Below are positions 42,726 through 52,200 of a DNA stretch of 64,000 nucleotides, piece by piece. The stretch lies in contig NZ_JQEI01000018.1 in the NCBI RefSeq assembly GCF_000743355.1, forward strand, positions 1 to 64,000. The letters run 5' to 3'. Below the pieces are notes generated by a model that had not been told where the DNA came from, did no database searches, and was given only the letters and a program-made list of their open reading frames with translations. The position numbers and the translations under genes are program-made. Source of the DNA: Serratia sp. Ag1 (lineage in GTDB: Bacteria > Pseudomonadota > Gammaproteobacteria > Enterobacterales > Enterobacteriaceae). How positions within the stretch are numbered: the stretch's first letter is position 1; each line of letters starts with the position of its first letter.

Positions 42726-44345
42726 CTAATCAAGCGGAACCAAATCCTCGAACCGTTCAAAGATTTTGTCTGTAGAGACCAAATTGGGGATCAGACCAAT
42801 TCTTTCCAACATTCCTCGCGGTTGTGCCTGCAATGCGCAGAACATTATCTCAATCCCCTTTTGTCTGAGGCTGCTAATAGCATCCTCAAATGCATATAAC
42901 CCGCTCTGGTCAATATAGGGCACATTTTCCATACGGAAAATCACGGTTTTAACCTCAGGCATTTCACGAATGATACGGTTAAAACCAAAGATAAAGCCAA
43001 AGAATATCGGGCCATCGAAATGTTGTATATAAACCTGTTCTTCATGCCCACGAAGCCATGCTTGTTCATCGGCCAGAACTCCCCGTTTATCCGTTGCTAA
43101 CAGGTGTCCCTGCGATTTCTCTTCCGTCAGATCGCTCATCTGTTTCATAAACCACAGGGCGGCCATTACCATGCCAATCCCCACCGCCTGTAAGAGATCG
43201 ACAAATACGGTGAGTAACGTCACACTCAGCATAATCACCACGTCTGCACGTGGGATGGAACGCAATCCTCTCAAACTACGGTAGTCGATAATCCCGATTC
43301 CTACCGTTATCAAAATCCCGGCCAGCACTGGCACAGGGATCAACCCTGCATATTTCCCAGCCCCTAACAGGATAAACAACAGGATCACGCCATGCGTTAT
43401 TCCCGAAAGACGTGAATGACCACCGGAACGAATATTGACCACCGTTCTAATGGTTGCTCCTGCTCCTGGCAGGCCGCCAAATAACCCCGCCACCGCATTA
43501 CCGATCCCCTGACCAATCAATTCGCGATTGGAGTTATGTTGGGTACGCGTCATGTTATCGGCCACGACGGAAGTCAGCAAAGAGTCGATGGCTCCTAAAC
43601 TGGCCAACGTTAGTGCAGTAAAAATGATAATGGCAGGATCATGCCACTCGATCTCGAAAAAGGCGCTCAGATGCAGTTTCGGCAACCCTTGTGGTATATC
43701 GCCAATGGTAGGAACCTGCAGTTTTAACAGGATTGACAATAAAGTGAAAAGTATCAAAGCGACCAGCGTAGCCGGGATAGTCTTGGTGATCTTCGGGAAC
43801 AGATAAATGGTCGCGATAGTGCCTGCTGCCAAAAATAGCGCCTGCAGATTGATCTTCCCAATAGCGCCCCCCAACGACAACAGAGTAGCCAGCGGTGAAC
43901 CGGGTGAAGATAACCCCATAAGGGGAAATAGCTGTGTGATAATAATAATCAGACCGATACCACTCATAAATCCAGAGATAACAGGGTAAGGCATGTAACG
44001 GATGTACTGCCCCACTCGCAGCATCCCCATGAAAATCTGTAAAACCCCAGCCAGAACAAAGGTTACCACTATCGAAGGGAGAGCCGCTTCCAGTGAACCA
44101 AAGTAGGCAATCTCTGCGGCTACAATAGCGCTGGATACCACGGTCATCGGCCCTGTTGGGCCGCTGATCTGCGTGCGAGTGCCGCCGAACAGTGCAGCCA
44201 GAATGCCAAGTGCAATAGCGCCATAAAGCCCGGCCACCGGCCCCATGCCCGACTGTACGCCAAAGGCCAATGCCAATGGCAAAGCAACGATCGCGGCAGT
44301 CAAGCCACCAAAAAGGTCGCCAGAAAAACCTTTGTTCATATTCAT
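42726..44345 (-). CDS. SulP family anion permease with STAS domain
   Basis: This inner-membrane transporter is likely for sulfate, bicarbonate or another anion; SulP members cannot be told apart by eye. The 539-aa protein has many hydrophobic segments (about 10-400). It has the SulP signature GLYGAIALGILAALFGGTRTQISGPTGPMTVV and a C-terminal STAS domain (about 430-535; YIDQSGLYAFEDAISSLRQKGIEIMFCAL). The ATG at 44345 has GAGGGG upstream. No carbonic anhydrase gene is adjacent, unlike many bicarbonate-linked SulP loci. Confidence 0.9.
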   Translation of the reverse strand: MNMNKGFSGDLFGGLTAAIVALPLALAFGVQSGMGPVAGLYGAIALGILAALFGGTRTQISGPTGPMTVVSSAIVAAEIAYFGSLEAALPSIVVTFVLAGVLQIFMGMLRVGQYIRYMPYPVISGFMSGIGLIIIITQLFPLMGLSSPGSPLATLLSLGGAIGKINLQALFLAAGTIATIYLFPKITKTIPATLVALILFTLLSILLKLQVPTIGDIPQGLPKLHLSAFFEIEWHDPAIIIFTALTLASLGAIDSLLTSVVADNMTRTQHNSNRELIGQGIGNAVAGLFGGLPGAGATIRTVVNIRSGGHSRLSGITHGVILLFILLGAGKYAGLIPVPVLAGILITVGIGIIDYRSLRGLRSIPRADVVIMLSVTLLTVFVDLLQAVGIGMVMAALWFMKQMSDLTEEKSQGHLLATDKRGVLADEQAWLRGHEEQVYIQHFDGPIFFGFIFGFNRIIREMPEVKTVIFRMENVPYIDQSGLYAFEDAISSLRQKGIEIMFCALQAQPRGMLERIGLIPNLVSTDKIFERFEDLVPLD

Positions 44346-44504
44346 AAATCTGCCCCTCAGCTGGCTCCGTAAAATCATCTACGGGCGAATAAAAGCTGTA
44401 GTCATTATATTTTTTGACCGATGCGTTGGCTCTCTGGATTCTTTACTCCCCCATAGGGCTTCGTCCTTCGGAGCCGCAGCAGCCCGTCGATAATATTAAA
44501 AGTA

Positions 44505-44990
44505 TTATTTAGCCGGAGGGGTAAAAGGCAGTGCTGATTTATGTGCGCATAGGCGCAACTGACCATCTACACAACGACGGAAAACAAATGTCTTATCCAC
44601 CTTCACTTCTTCGTTATTCTCACTAATCAGATAAACGTTACCCATAGTAATTGCGATGTCACCATGGATCTGAATACCGTTTTCTGCAGCATTATTGTCG
44701 AACCAGACCTTTTGCCAAACCTTTAACGCAAAACCCGCATCATCAGGATAATCAGGATTACCACCGACAAAGTAGGAAATAGCGCCCTCACGGCTACAGC
44801 GAAACGTTTTGGCTCCGTGTGCCAAGGTCGGTTTGAAGAACACGACCCCATCTTGGTAATCGTATAGGGTATCTACAACGATTTCAGCGGCCTGGCGATA
44901 ATCGCCCCCCTGACGATAGATAGCCCCAATTCTCACCAAACCATCACACCAGTCCTGTTGTGCCTGATTGACCTGCGCTTCTGTAATCAT
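44505..44990 (-). CDS. NTF2-like (SnoaL-type) protein of unknown function
   Basis: This 161-aa protein has no signal peptide or membrane segment. Its pattern of an N-terminal helix pair (DWCDGLVRIGAIYRQGGDYRQAAEIVVDTLYDY) followed by strands (VVFFKPTLA, GIQIHGDIAITMGNVYLIS, KVDKTFVFRRCVDGQLRLCAHKSALPF) suggests an NTF2-like cone fold. Many such proteins are small enzymes or dimerisation domains; no active site is evident to me. Homologues are sometimes labelled phosphoribosyl-AMP cyclohydrolase, which the sequence does not support. The ATG at 44990 has GGAG upstream. Confidence 0.7.
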   Translation of the reverse strand: MITEAQVNQAQQDWCDGLVRIGAIYRQGGDYRQAAEIVVDTLYDYQDGVVFFKPTLAHGAKTFRCSREGAISYFVGGNPDYPDDAGFALKVWQKVWFDNNAAENGIQIHGDIAITMGNVYLISENNEEVKVDKTFVFRRCVDGQLRLCAHKSALPFTPPAK

Positions 44991-45025
44991 GGCTTGCTCC
45001 ACTTGTTGTCATTATTGTTGATATG

Positions 45026-45044
45026 TATACCCGTCATATTTCAA
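45026..45044. repeat. truncated ERIC end
   Basis: The 19 bases TATACCCGTCATATTTCAA match one terminus of ERIC elements. The element is not continued beyond about 45044. It is the inverse of the right end of the complete ERIC at 45369-45395. Confidence 0.6.
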
Positions 45045-45268
45045 TATAATATCGCCGATGCCAAATGCCAGGTATCCCACACCACAAAACCGATGGGTTC
45101 GCGCAGCATGGGGGCTGGCTCTGAAAGCTATCGTCAATATTGTGATGGCGATCGTTTTACATGGTATTAACGTACTAGCACAAATCCATCTTCACGAGTT
45201 ATGTTCATATCTTTATGTTCGGACTCGTTTGCTAAAACTTCACCTCTAGTTGCCAGTAAAACCATACA

Positions 45269-45395
45269 TATACCCAAAATAATTCGAGTTGCTTGTAGGC
45301 GGCAACTGAGTGAAGCCCTAGGAGAATAGATAACTATGTGACTAGGGTGAGCGAGGAAAGCCAACACCCAAGCAATTTGAAGTATGACGGGTATA
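45269..45395. repeat. complete ERIC repeat (127 bp)
   Basis: The element runs from TATACCCAAAATAATTCGAG to AAGTATGACGGGTATA and is exactly 127 bp, the usual ERIC length. The central CCCTAGGAG and CTAGGGTGAGCGAG segments are diverged forms of the ERIC core. It lies in the opposite orientation to the copy at 38307-38506 and upstream of the hydrolase gene. Confidence 0.9.
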
Positions 45396-45513
45396 AAGCA
45401 AACCAAACGAGACTGAGCTTTTAGCCAGGTAAATCTGTTAGTTATGAAAACATTACCCTTAACATCGCAGGCAAAACAGAAGAGTGGGAAAAGAACAAAC
45501 AGAGGAAGAAATC

Positions 45514-46800
45514 ATGACTGTTGAACGAGAGTATTTGCTGCCAGCCATTTGGGTTCGTGAACATGTTATCCAAGTCCCTCTAAAATGGTTTGACGACCAG
45601 GACACCCGCACTATTGAAGTTTTTGCCCGCGAACTGGTGGACCCTACACGTCGTGAAGAACCACTACCCTGCCTGCTGTTTCTGCAAGGGGGGCCCGGCG
45701 GGAAAAGTCCACGCCCCACCGCGCGCACCAGTTGGATCGCCGAAGCGCTGAAAACTTACCGGGTGATCTTGCTCGATCAGCGCGGAACCGGGCGCAGCAG
45801 CCGGGTGGAAGGCAAGAGCCTGGCCGGGCTCACTGACGTTCAAGCTGCCGATTATCTCTCCTGTTTCCGCGCGGATTCGATTGTGGCTGATGCCGAGTAT
45901 CTCCGCAAAAACTGCTTTGGCGACCGCCCCTGGAGCACGCTTGGGCAAAGTTACGGCGGATTTATCACACTGACCTACCTTTCTCAGGCACCAGAAGGAT
46001 TGCATACCTGTTTTATGACCGGTGGCCTTGCCAGCCTCCAACCAGACGCTGATCAGGTTTATGCACATACCTACCCGCAGGTGGTAGCGAAAAACCGGAT
46101 TTTCTATCAACGCTATCCGCACCTTGAAGAACAGATAGGCAAGATCGCCGATAAGCTTGAGCAAGAAGAGGTGTTGCTGCCCGATGGCGACCGCCTGACG
46201 GTCAAACGCCTGCAAAGCCTGGGGATCGATCTTGGCATGAGCGAAGGCTATGAGCGGCTGTTGTGGCTATTTGACGAGGCCTTTAACCCTGACGGGCAAT
46301 TCAGCGATACTTTCCTGTCACAGGTAATGTCACTCACCAGTTACGCAGAAAACCCGCTGTTTGCTGTATTGCATGAAAGTATTTACGCACAGGATAAAGC
46401 CACCAATTGGGCGGCACAGCGCCTGCGGCATAATTTCGATGCCTTTGCCGAAGAATGTCGGCCACTCTACCTGACCGGTGAGATGATCTACCCTTGGATG
46501 TTTACCGAGATTGCGGCCCTGCGCCCGTTCAATGATGCCGTCAAGCTATTAGCCGAACGCCGAGTCTGGTCACCGCTGTATAACAGCGAGCGTTTGCGCG
46601 AGAACCAGGTACCGGTGTTCGCTGCAGTTTACTTCAGCGATATGTACGTCGATGTGCGGCTGTCGCTCGAAACCGCACAACAGGTGGGCAATCTGACCCC
46701 CTGGATCACCAATGAGTATGAGCACAATGGTTTGCGCGTCGGTAACGTCTTTGGTCACCTGCAAAATATGGCGCAGCAGGCCGGAGTTCTTTGCGTATAA
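45514..46800 (+). CDS. prolyl aminopeptidase-like alpha/beta hydrolase (S33)
   Basis: This 428-aa cytoplasmic protein has the S33 features: FLQGGPGGKSPR (oxyanion loop), DQRGTGRS, the nucleophile elbow GQSYGG with Ser146, and a late YFSDMYVD (acid) and EYEHNGLRVG (His) segment. It resembles the larger ~48-kDa prolyl aminopeptidases (Aeromonas/Xanthomonas type), which release N-terminal proline. Substrate is inferred. I chose the ATG at 45514, which has AGAGGAAG upstream. It converges on pbpC across a long inverted repeat. Confidence 0.87.
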   Translation: MTVEREYLLPAIWVREHVIQVPLKWFDDQDTRTIEVFARELVDPTRREEPLPCLLFLQGGPGGKSPRPTARTSWIAEALKTYRVILLDQRGTGRSSRVEGKSLAGLTDVQAADYLSCFRADSIVADAEYLRKNCFGDRPWSTLGQSYGGFITLTYLSQAPEGLHTCFMTGGLASLQPDADQVYAHTYPQVVAKNRIFYQRYPHLEEQIGKIADKLEQEEVLLPDGDRLTVKRLQSLGIDLGMSEGYERLLWLFDEAFNPDGQFSDTFLSQVMSLTSYAENPLFAVLHESIYAQDKATNWAAQRLRHNFDAFAEECRPLYLTGEMIYPWMFTEIAALRPFNDAVKLLAERRVWSPLYNSERLRENQVPVFAAVYFSDMYVDVRLSLETAQQVGNLTPWITNEYEHNGLRVGNVFGHLQNMAQQAGVLCV

Positions 46801-46810
46801 CAGCAAGCCC

Positions 46811-46849
46811 CGGTGCAGCGCAAGGGGAATGCCTCCTTGCGCTGCACCG
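46811..46849. terminator. 15-bp perfect inverted repeat between convergent genes
   Basis: CGGTGCAGCGCAAGG (46811-46825) and its perfect complement (46835-46849) flank a 9-base loop. It lies 10 bp past the hydrolase stop and 1 bp before the pbpC stop. It probably works as a bidirectional terminator, although neither side has a clear T-run. Confidence 0.65.
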
Positions 46850-46850
46850 A

Positions 46851-49217
46851 TCAATTTACCAGTTCAATGGTTATTACCCGGCTATCCGCGCGCCCACGAT
46901 CGTCTACCGCCCTGATACGATACTGGCCGTTATTGATTGGCCTCCAGTCGATCGCCGTTTTGCTGGCACTGCTGCCAAGATAAATATCATCCACAAACCA
47001 ATACACCGTTTTACTGTCTGCATCGGTAACGGCATTAAAGGCTATTTTGTCTCGCCCCTGCTGCGATTGCCGTAGCGTATACGTGGTATTCTTCAACGGT
47101 GACGTAATGCGTGGCGGGTTACCGCTAATGACAACCTCGTTATCCTTACAACGGTTCACCGGAGGAGCACGTTTCGGCAACCCCGCCTGAGCAAACACGT
47201 TTGCCAAATCGGAAGGCCAAAACTCAAACACCTCGGTGCGGGTTTGCGTTTCATCATAAGGAGGGCAAGCCACCTCACCGCTGTGAATATCCAGCACCAG
47301 CGGGCGGTAAACGGTATCCACCTTAATCGGTGATTTACCGGGGATAAACCAGGTTTTGCCTTTTTGTTGACACCACGGCGTAGGTAAATTGCCGCTGGCC
47401 AGACAGATGTCCACCCGTTTAAGCCGCTTTGGCAGCGGACGCGGCGGTTCCTGTAATGCCGGGTAGCTTGCATTCACACTGTCGATAATATTAAAAAACA
47501 GCGGTGCAGCGGCATCAGCGCCAACAAAGACGTTGTTGCCTTTACTGTCGAAATTCCCTTCCCAAACCACCAGCACATAGGGGCCGAAAATCCCCACGCT
47601 CCAGGCGTCCCGGAATCCCCACGACGTGCCGGTTTTCCAATAGACCGGCAGCGAAGAAGAACGTTGTGCCAGGGTATCGCCGGGCCGCCGATGCTGGCGC
47701 AGCATATCCAAGGTGATAAAACTGGCCTCTTCACTGAGCAACCGCACCGCTTGAGGGGAAGCATCGCTCTTTTGCATACGCAAAGGGCGTAGCGTGCCGC
47801 GATTCGCCAACAATGCGTACAGCTTTGCCAGCTCCTGCGCCGTAACTTCACCTCCACCTAATACCAGCGATAACCCGTAGTGGTTTTCACTGGCCATGTT
47901 AGCAATGCCAGACAGGCGTAAAAACTGATAAAACGTCGGCTGCCGCAACTGTGATGCGACATACACTGCCGGAATATTGCGGCTGAAATTGAGGGCATCC
48001 GTGGCGGTGACCGGCCCCAGAAAGCGACGATCAAAGTTCTCTGGCGCATAGGCCCCAAAAGACGAAGGCACGTCTTTCAGAATGGTCATCGGGTGCAATA
48101 CCCCCTGCTCCATACCCAGCGCATAAATAAACGGTTTGAGCGTCGATCCCGGTGAACGTTTGGCATTGGTGCCATTCACCTGCCCCTGGATCTCGCGGTT
48201 GTAATAATCGGCAGAACCTACCAGCGCCCGCACTGCCATATCGCGGCTATCCACCAGCAATACCGAAGCATTATGGATCCCCCGGCTCTGATTACGGGCT
48301 ATAAACGCATTTACCTGCTTTTCAATCAGCCGCTGCAGGCCGACATCCAGCGTGGTATCAATACGGGTATCGCGTTGAACCAGTTGCTGATTCTGTTGGC
48401 GCAATTGTTCGATAAAATGCGGAGCAATGTAGGGCATCTGCTCTGGCTGGCGTAACGCAAGCGGTAGCTGGAATAAAGCGTTCTGGCTGCTGTCGGTGGC
48501 ATAAACCCCTTGCCAGCGCTGGAACAGGCGATTGCGCGCCTGAGTCAGAGCACTGCCCAGCACGCCGGTTTTCGGGTCGATACGGTAACTGGGGGACTGT
48601 GGCAAAACCGCAAGCGTCAGCGCCTCCGGCAAAGTCAGATCTTGCGGTGCTTTAGCGAAATAAATCAGGCTGGCGGCACCGATGCTTTCAATATTGCGGC
48701 CATAGGGAGCGTAATTCAGGTAGGCCTCTAAAATATCATGCTTGGAATAGCTGAGCTCTAACTGCACGGCGCGCACTACTTGCCTCAATTTACCGCCTGG
48801 AGTGCGGGTATTCAGGTGCCAATGCATACGCGCCAGTTGCATGGCGATCGTTGAGCCCCCCTGCATTTTGCCCCCGGCTACATAGCTGCGCCAGAAACCA
48901 CGCACCAGGCTGACGGGGTTAAAGCCGGGGTTGTAATAGAACCAGCGGTCTTCATGCAGCAAAATACCGCGCACCACCAGCGGTGAAATCTGCTCCAGCG
49001 GTGTCCACAGACGATAACGATCGTCATTCGCCAACGTCACACGCATCAGCACGCCCTGGCGATCGTAATACACCGAAGAAAGAGGGACGCCTTGGGAAAG
49101 CGGCGGATGTGGCCACAGCCGCACGCCAAGAACCCCTAGCGCCAGCAGCACAAGCGCCATAGAAATATTCTGCAACCTGCGTTTGGCTACAGCAGAACAA
49201 GCCGGGAGGATTTTCAT
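46851..49217 (-). CDS. pbpC: penicillin-binding protein 1C
   Basis: PBP1C is a bifunctional peptidoglycan synthase anchored in the inner membrane. The 788-aa protein has one N-terminal membrane segment (about 18-35). The GT51 transglycosylase domain has catalytic Glu89 in LLHEDRWFYYNPG and GGSTIAMQLARM. The transpeptidase has Ser358 in SPGSTLK (KTGTSWGFRDAW follows) and a C-terminal BiPBP_C domain ends the protein. It lies 59 bp after the alpha-2-macroglobulin gene on the same strand, a pairing known from E. coli yfhM-pbpC. Confidence 0.95.
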   Translation of the reverse strand: MKILPACSAVAKRRLQNISMALVLLALGVLGVRLWPHPPLSQGVPLSSVYYDRQGVLMRVTLANDDRYRLWTPLEQISPLVVRGILLHEDRWFYYNPGFNPVSLVRGFWRSYVAGGKMQGGSTIAMQLARMHWHLNTRTPGGKLRQVVRAVQLELSYSKHDILEAYLNYAPYGRNIESIGAASLIYFAKAPQDLTLPEALTLAVLPQSPSYRIDPKTGVLGSALTQARNRLFQRWQGVYATDSSQNALFQLPLALRQPEQMPYIAPHFIEQLRQQNQQLVQRDTRIDTTLDVGLQRLIEKQVNAFIARNQSRGIHNASVLLVDSRDMAVRALVGSADYYNREIQGQVNGTNAKRSPGSTLKPFIYALGMEQGVLHPMTILKDVPSSFGAYAPENFDRRFLGPVTATDALNFSRNIPAVYVASQLRQPTFYQFLRLSGIANMASENHYGLSLVLGGGEVTAQELAKLYALLANRGTLRPLRMQKSDASPQAVRLLSEEASFITLDMLRQHRRPGDTLAQRSSSLPVYWKTGTSWGFRDAWSVGIFGPYVLVVWEGNFDSKGNNVFVGADAAAPLFFNIIDSVNASYPALQEPPRPLPKRLKRVDICLASGNLPTPWCQQKGKTWFIPGKSPIKVDTVYRPLVLDIHSGEVACPPYDETQTRTEVFEFWPSDLANVFAQAGLPKRAPPVNRCKDNEVVISGNPPRITSPLKNTTYTLRQSQQGRDKIAFNAVTDADSKTVYWFVDDIYLGSSASKTAIDWRPINNGQYRIRAVDDRGRADSRVITIELVN

Positions 49218-49231
49218 CGTTGACTCAGCAC

Positions 49232-49267
49232 ATCAGCCCCCGCCGCTGAACTGCGACAGGGGCTGAT
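49232..49267 (-). other. hairpin between the alpha-2-macroglobulin gene and pbpC
   Basis: ATCAGCCCC (49232-49240) and GGGGCTGAT (49259-49267) form a 9-bp perfect stem with an 18-base loop in the 59-bp spacer. There is no T-run. It could stabilise an mRNA end or modulate pbpC translation. Confidence 0.45.
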
Positions 49268-49276
49268 AATCGCTTA

Positions 49277-52200
49277 TTAATTTTTAGCAGGCACAACAAC
49301 CAGTTTACCGCTGCTGACCGATACGGCCTGTACTTCACGATCGTACATGGCTTCCCCATAAGCAGGAGGGATGACAAAGCTACCGGTATTGGTGGCTTTG
49401 ATCTGATAAACAAACTCCTGCACATCGGTCGTCGCGCTACCGTAAATGATCACCCGATCTTCGCGGATATCGCTGTAATCCGGTGCCCAGGTGGAGCCTG
49501 ATGCTGCCAGCGGCGATTGCCAGCCCGCATCCGCCTCATCATTGCCTTCGTCCTCTGATTCCTCCGGTGGTGGAGGCGTTTGCTGCACCACCTCAAACCC
49601 GCCAGGCAGCAGATCAACAATCGCCAGATTGTCCTGCCCCTCTTTCGAGTTGGCACGGATTTTCAGATGCACGTTGATTTTTTGCCCCAGCGTCACCTGC
49701 GTCAGCGGTTTACCTTGCTCATCGGTGTAATCACGGGTGATTTCCAGGCCGCGCGAAATCGCTTTCTGCGGCGCCGCAAGATCGTAACCGGCCTGCGTCA
49801 CCACATACCAGGCTGGCGCATCACGGGTATTCTCAAAGTGGATAGCTTGGGCATCCGCAGTAAACTGCCCTTTGATAAACCGCCCTTCCAGCGCTGAAAT
49901 GAGTTGTGGATCAACATCGCTACGCTTGCTGGTTTGTACGATCTTTAGCGTATCTGCCGAGGAAGACTGCGCCGTCACCTGCGCCGAGTAACTCTCCAGC
50001 GCCAGAATGCTCATGGCCGAAGAGTAAGTGGTATAGCGCTCTTCTCTCAGTGCCCTGACCATATTCTCCAGCACTTGCGGTGGTATGGCCGACACCTTTT
50101 CAGGGAAGTGACGGGTAATCAGATAGAGCCGCGTCGCGTCCTGCACCAACGGATCGAAATAATTCTGCGTCCACCAAGCCTTGTTATAGGCTTTGCTGAG
50201 CTGATTCCAGCTTGGCTGCAACAGGGCATTGGCTTCATCATCCATTTTTAACAGGCGATAAGACGAAGCCAGATACAATGCACTCAGATCGGCTTTCCAA
50301 CTCTCCGGATACAGTTTCTGTAGCGTATCCTGCACCGCAGCCAACGAGTTGGTGGTGATTTCCCCTTGCAACGTCAGCAGGTAAACCGCCCAGGTACGCA
50401 AGCGCAAGTGGTACAGATCGTCATAACGGCTGGCAGCCAATTCACGCAGCGCGTCGTTAGCGTCATCCAGCATATCTGCCGGTAACGCATAGCCCGCTGC
50501 TTTGGCCTCCAGCAGATACTGCACCACATACGGTGTCACAAACGGATCGGTGTCCGGTGATGAGCGCCAGGCACCAATAGCGCCACTGTCATTCTGGCGG
50601 GAACGCAGTACGCCGAGCAGGTTTTTCAATTGTTTGCTGACTTCTGCCTGGCTCAGGCCGCTGTTCATTTCCGGGTGCTGGCCTTGCAGCATCAACGGAA
50701 TTGAACGGCTGACTATCTGCTCCGAGCAATAATACGGATAATCCGCCAGATATTGTGCCAAACCGCTGGTCAGCACCAATGGCGAGTAAGAAACCGCCGC
50801 TCTGCGTTGCGCATAGGCGTCAAACATCTGGCGCAGGTTGTCGATATTCTGGCTACTGCCGTTCATCCGGCCCATCACCGACTGCGTGCGGTAAGGCATC
50901 GCCGGGCGCACCGAGGTGCTGATAGTGCGGCGGCTGGTTTTGTCACCATAGCGGGCATCGAACACTAACGGCGCATCACCGAGGGCCGATTTAGCTCGCA
51001 GGCGGAAGCTGACCACCCCTTCGCGTTTTTCGGCCAGCGACAGGCTGTGCTCCGCATTGCCTATCACTTCCAACTGTGGTGGCGGCGTCAACTGGATGCT
51101 CACCGCAACGGCCTGACCATTCAGCCCTTCAAGGTTATTACTGACCCCGACGCTGACATCAAATTCATCACCGGGAGCCACCATCGCAGGCACGTTCGGC
51201 GTCATGATGAAGTTATCCCGCACCGTCGCAGAAGTCTGCGCTTTGCCAATTTTGTCCGGCGTGACCGAAATAGCCATCACCCGAATCTTACCGTTGAAAT
51301 AATCCGGCACCGGATAGTCGAACTGTTGCTCACCGTTCACTTCGGTAATCCCCGACCAGTAAGCAACCGGTTTGTCACGCTTACGTTTGAACGGATTCAG
51401 GTTGAGATCCAACCCTTCACCAGCATCACCGCCCGGGGCTGCCGTCAGCGCCATCAGTTTACTGAATTCCGGCAGGATCAAATCGAGGATTTGCGAGCTT
51501 TCCACTCTCAATTCCCGCTTGCGGAAGAAGTACTCTAACGGATCTTTCAGGCGGTAACGCGCCACCTGCAAGATCCCTTCATCCACGGCAAACAGCGCTA
51601 CCTGCTGCGGGCCATCAGTTTTCACCGTCATCGCCAGATTCTCACCCGGCTTGATCACCGCCGGAGCCAGCACTTCAAGGTTGTTCTGCCTAGCACGAGT
51701 GCTGATTTTAAATGGCATCACGCCGTAGCTCAGCGGGCTCATAAAGATTTCACTGGAGTTCACATCACGCACAAACTGTACGTTGACATACCCGTTGCCC
51801 TCCATCCCGGCAGGCACCCGGATCTTTTGTACCGAACTGGTGGTATCGCTATGGAACCACTGCCAGCCATACACCCGATCTTTCTCGATGGTGATCAGGC
51901 CGCTGCCGGTATAAGGGGCGTTGATCGAGACTTCGATTTCTTCCCCTGGCTGGTATTCCGCCTGATTCAGTTTCAGCTTCAGTTCGGCATTACGATCCAG
52001 CGATCGGCTGAGGTTGGCATTGCCCGCCACGCTGTAGGCAACGCGATTGAGCACTTTGCCTTGCGCATCTTCAATCACCAGCACAAAGTCACCCGGTTTA
52101 TCGGTGGCCAGCGTCAGATCGTTACCTTGTTCAGTCAGCGCCAGTGGCTGTTCGGCAAGCTGAACTTCTTTCATCTTGGACTGGTATTTGTAAACCCCGG

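Larger units (their letters stand above)
45003..45513. other. 511-bp intergenic region carrying ERIC sequences
   Basis: This space lies between the divergent NTF2-like and hydrolase genes. It holds an ERIC left-end fragment (45026-45044) and a complete ERIC (45269-45395). The rest (45045-45268 and 45396-45513) has no convincing gene. A promoter for the hydrolase should lie after 45396, but I see no strong match. Confidence 0.7.
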
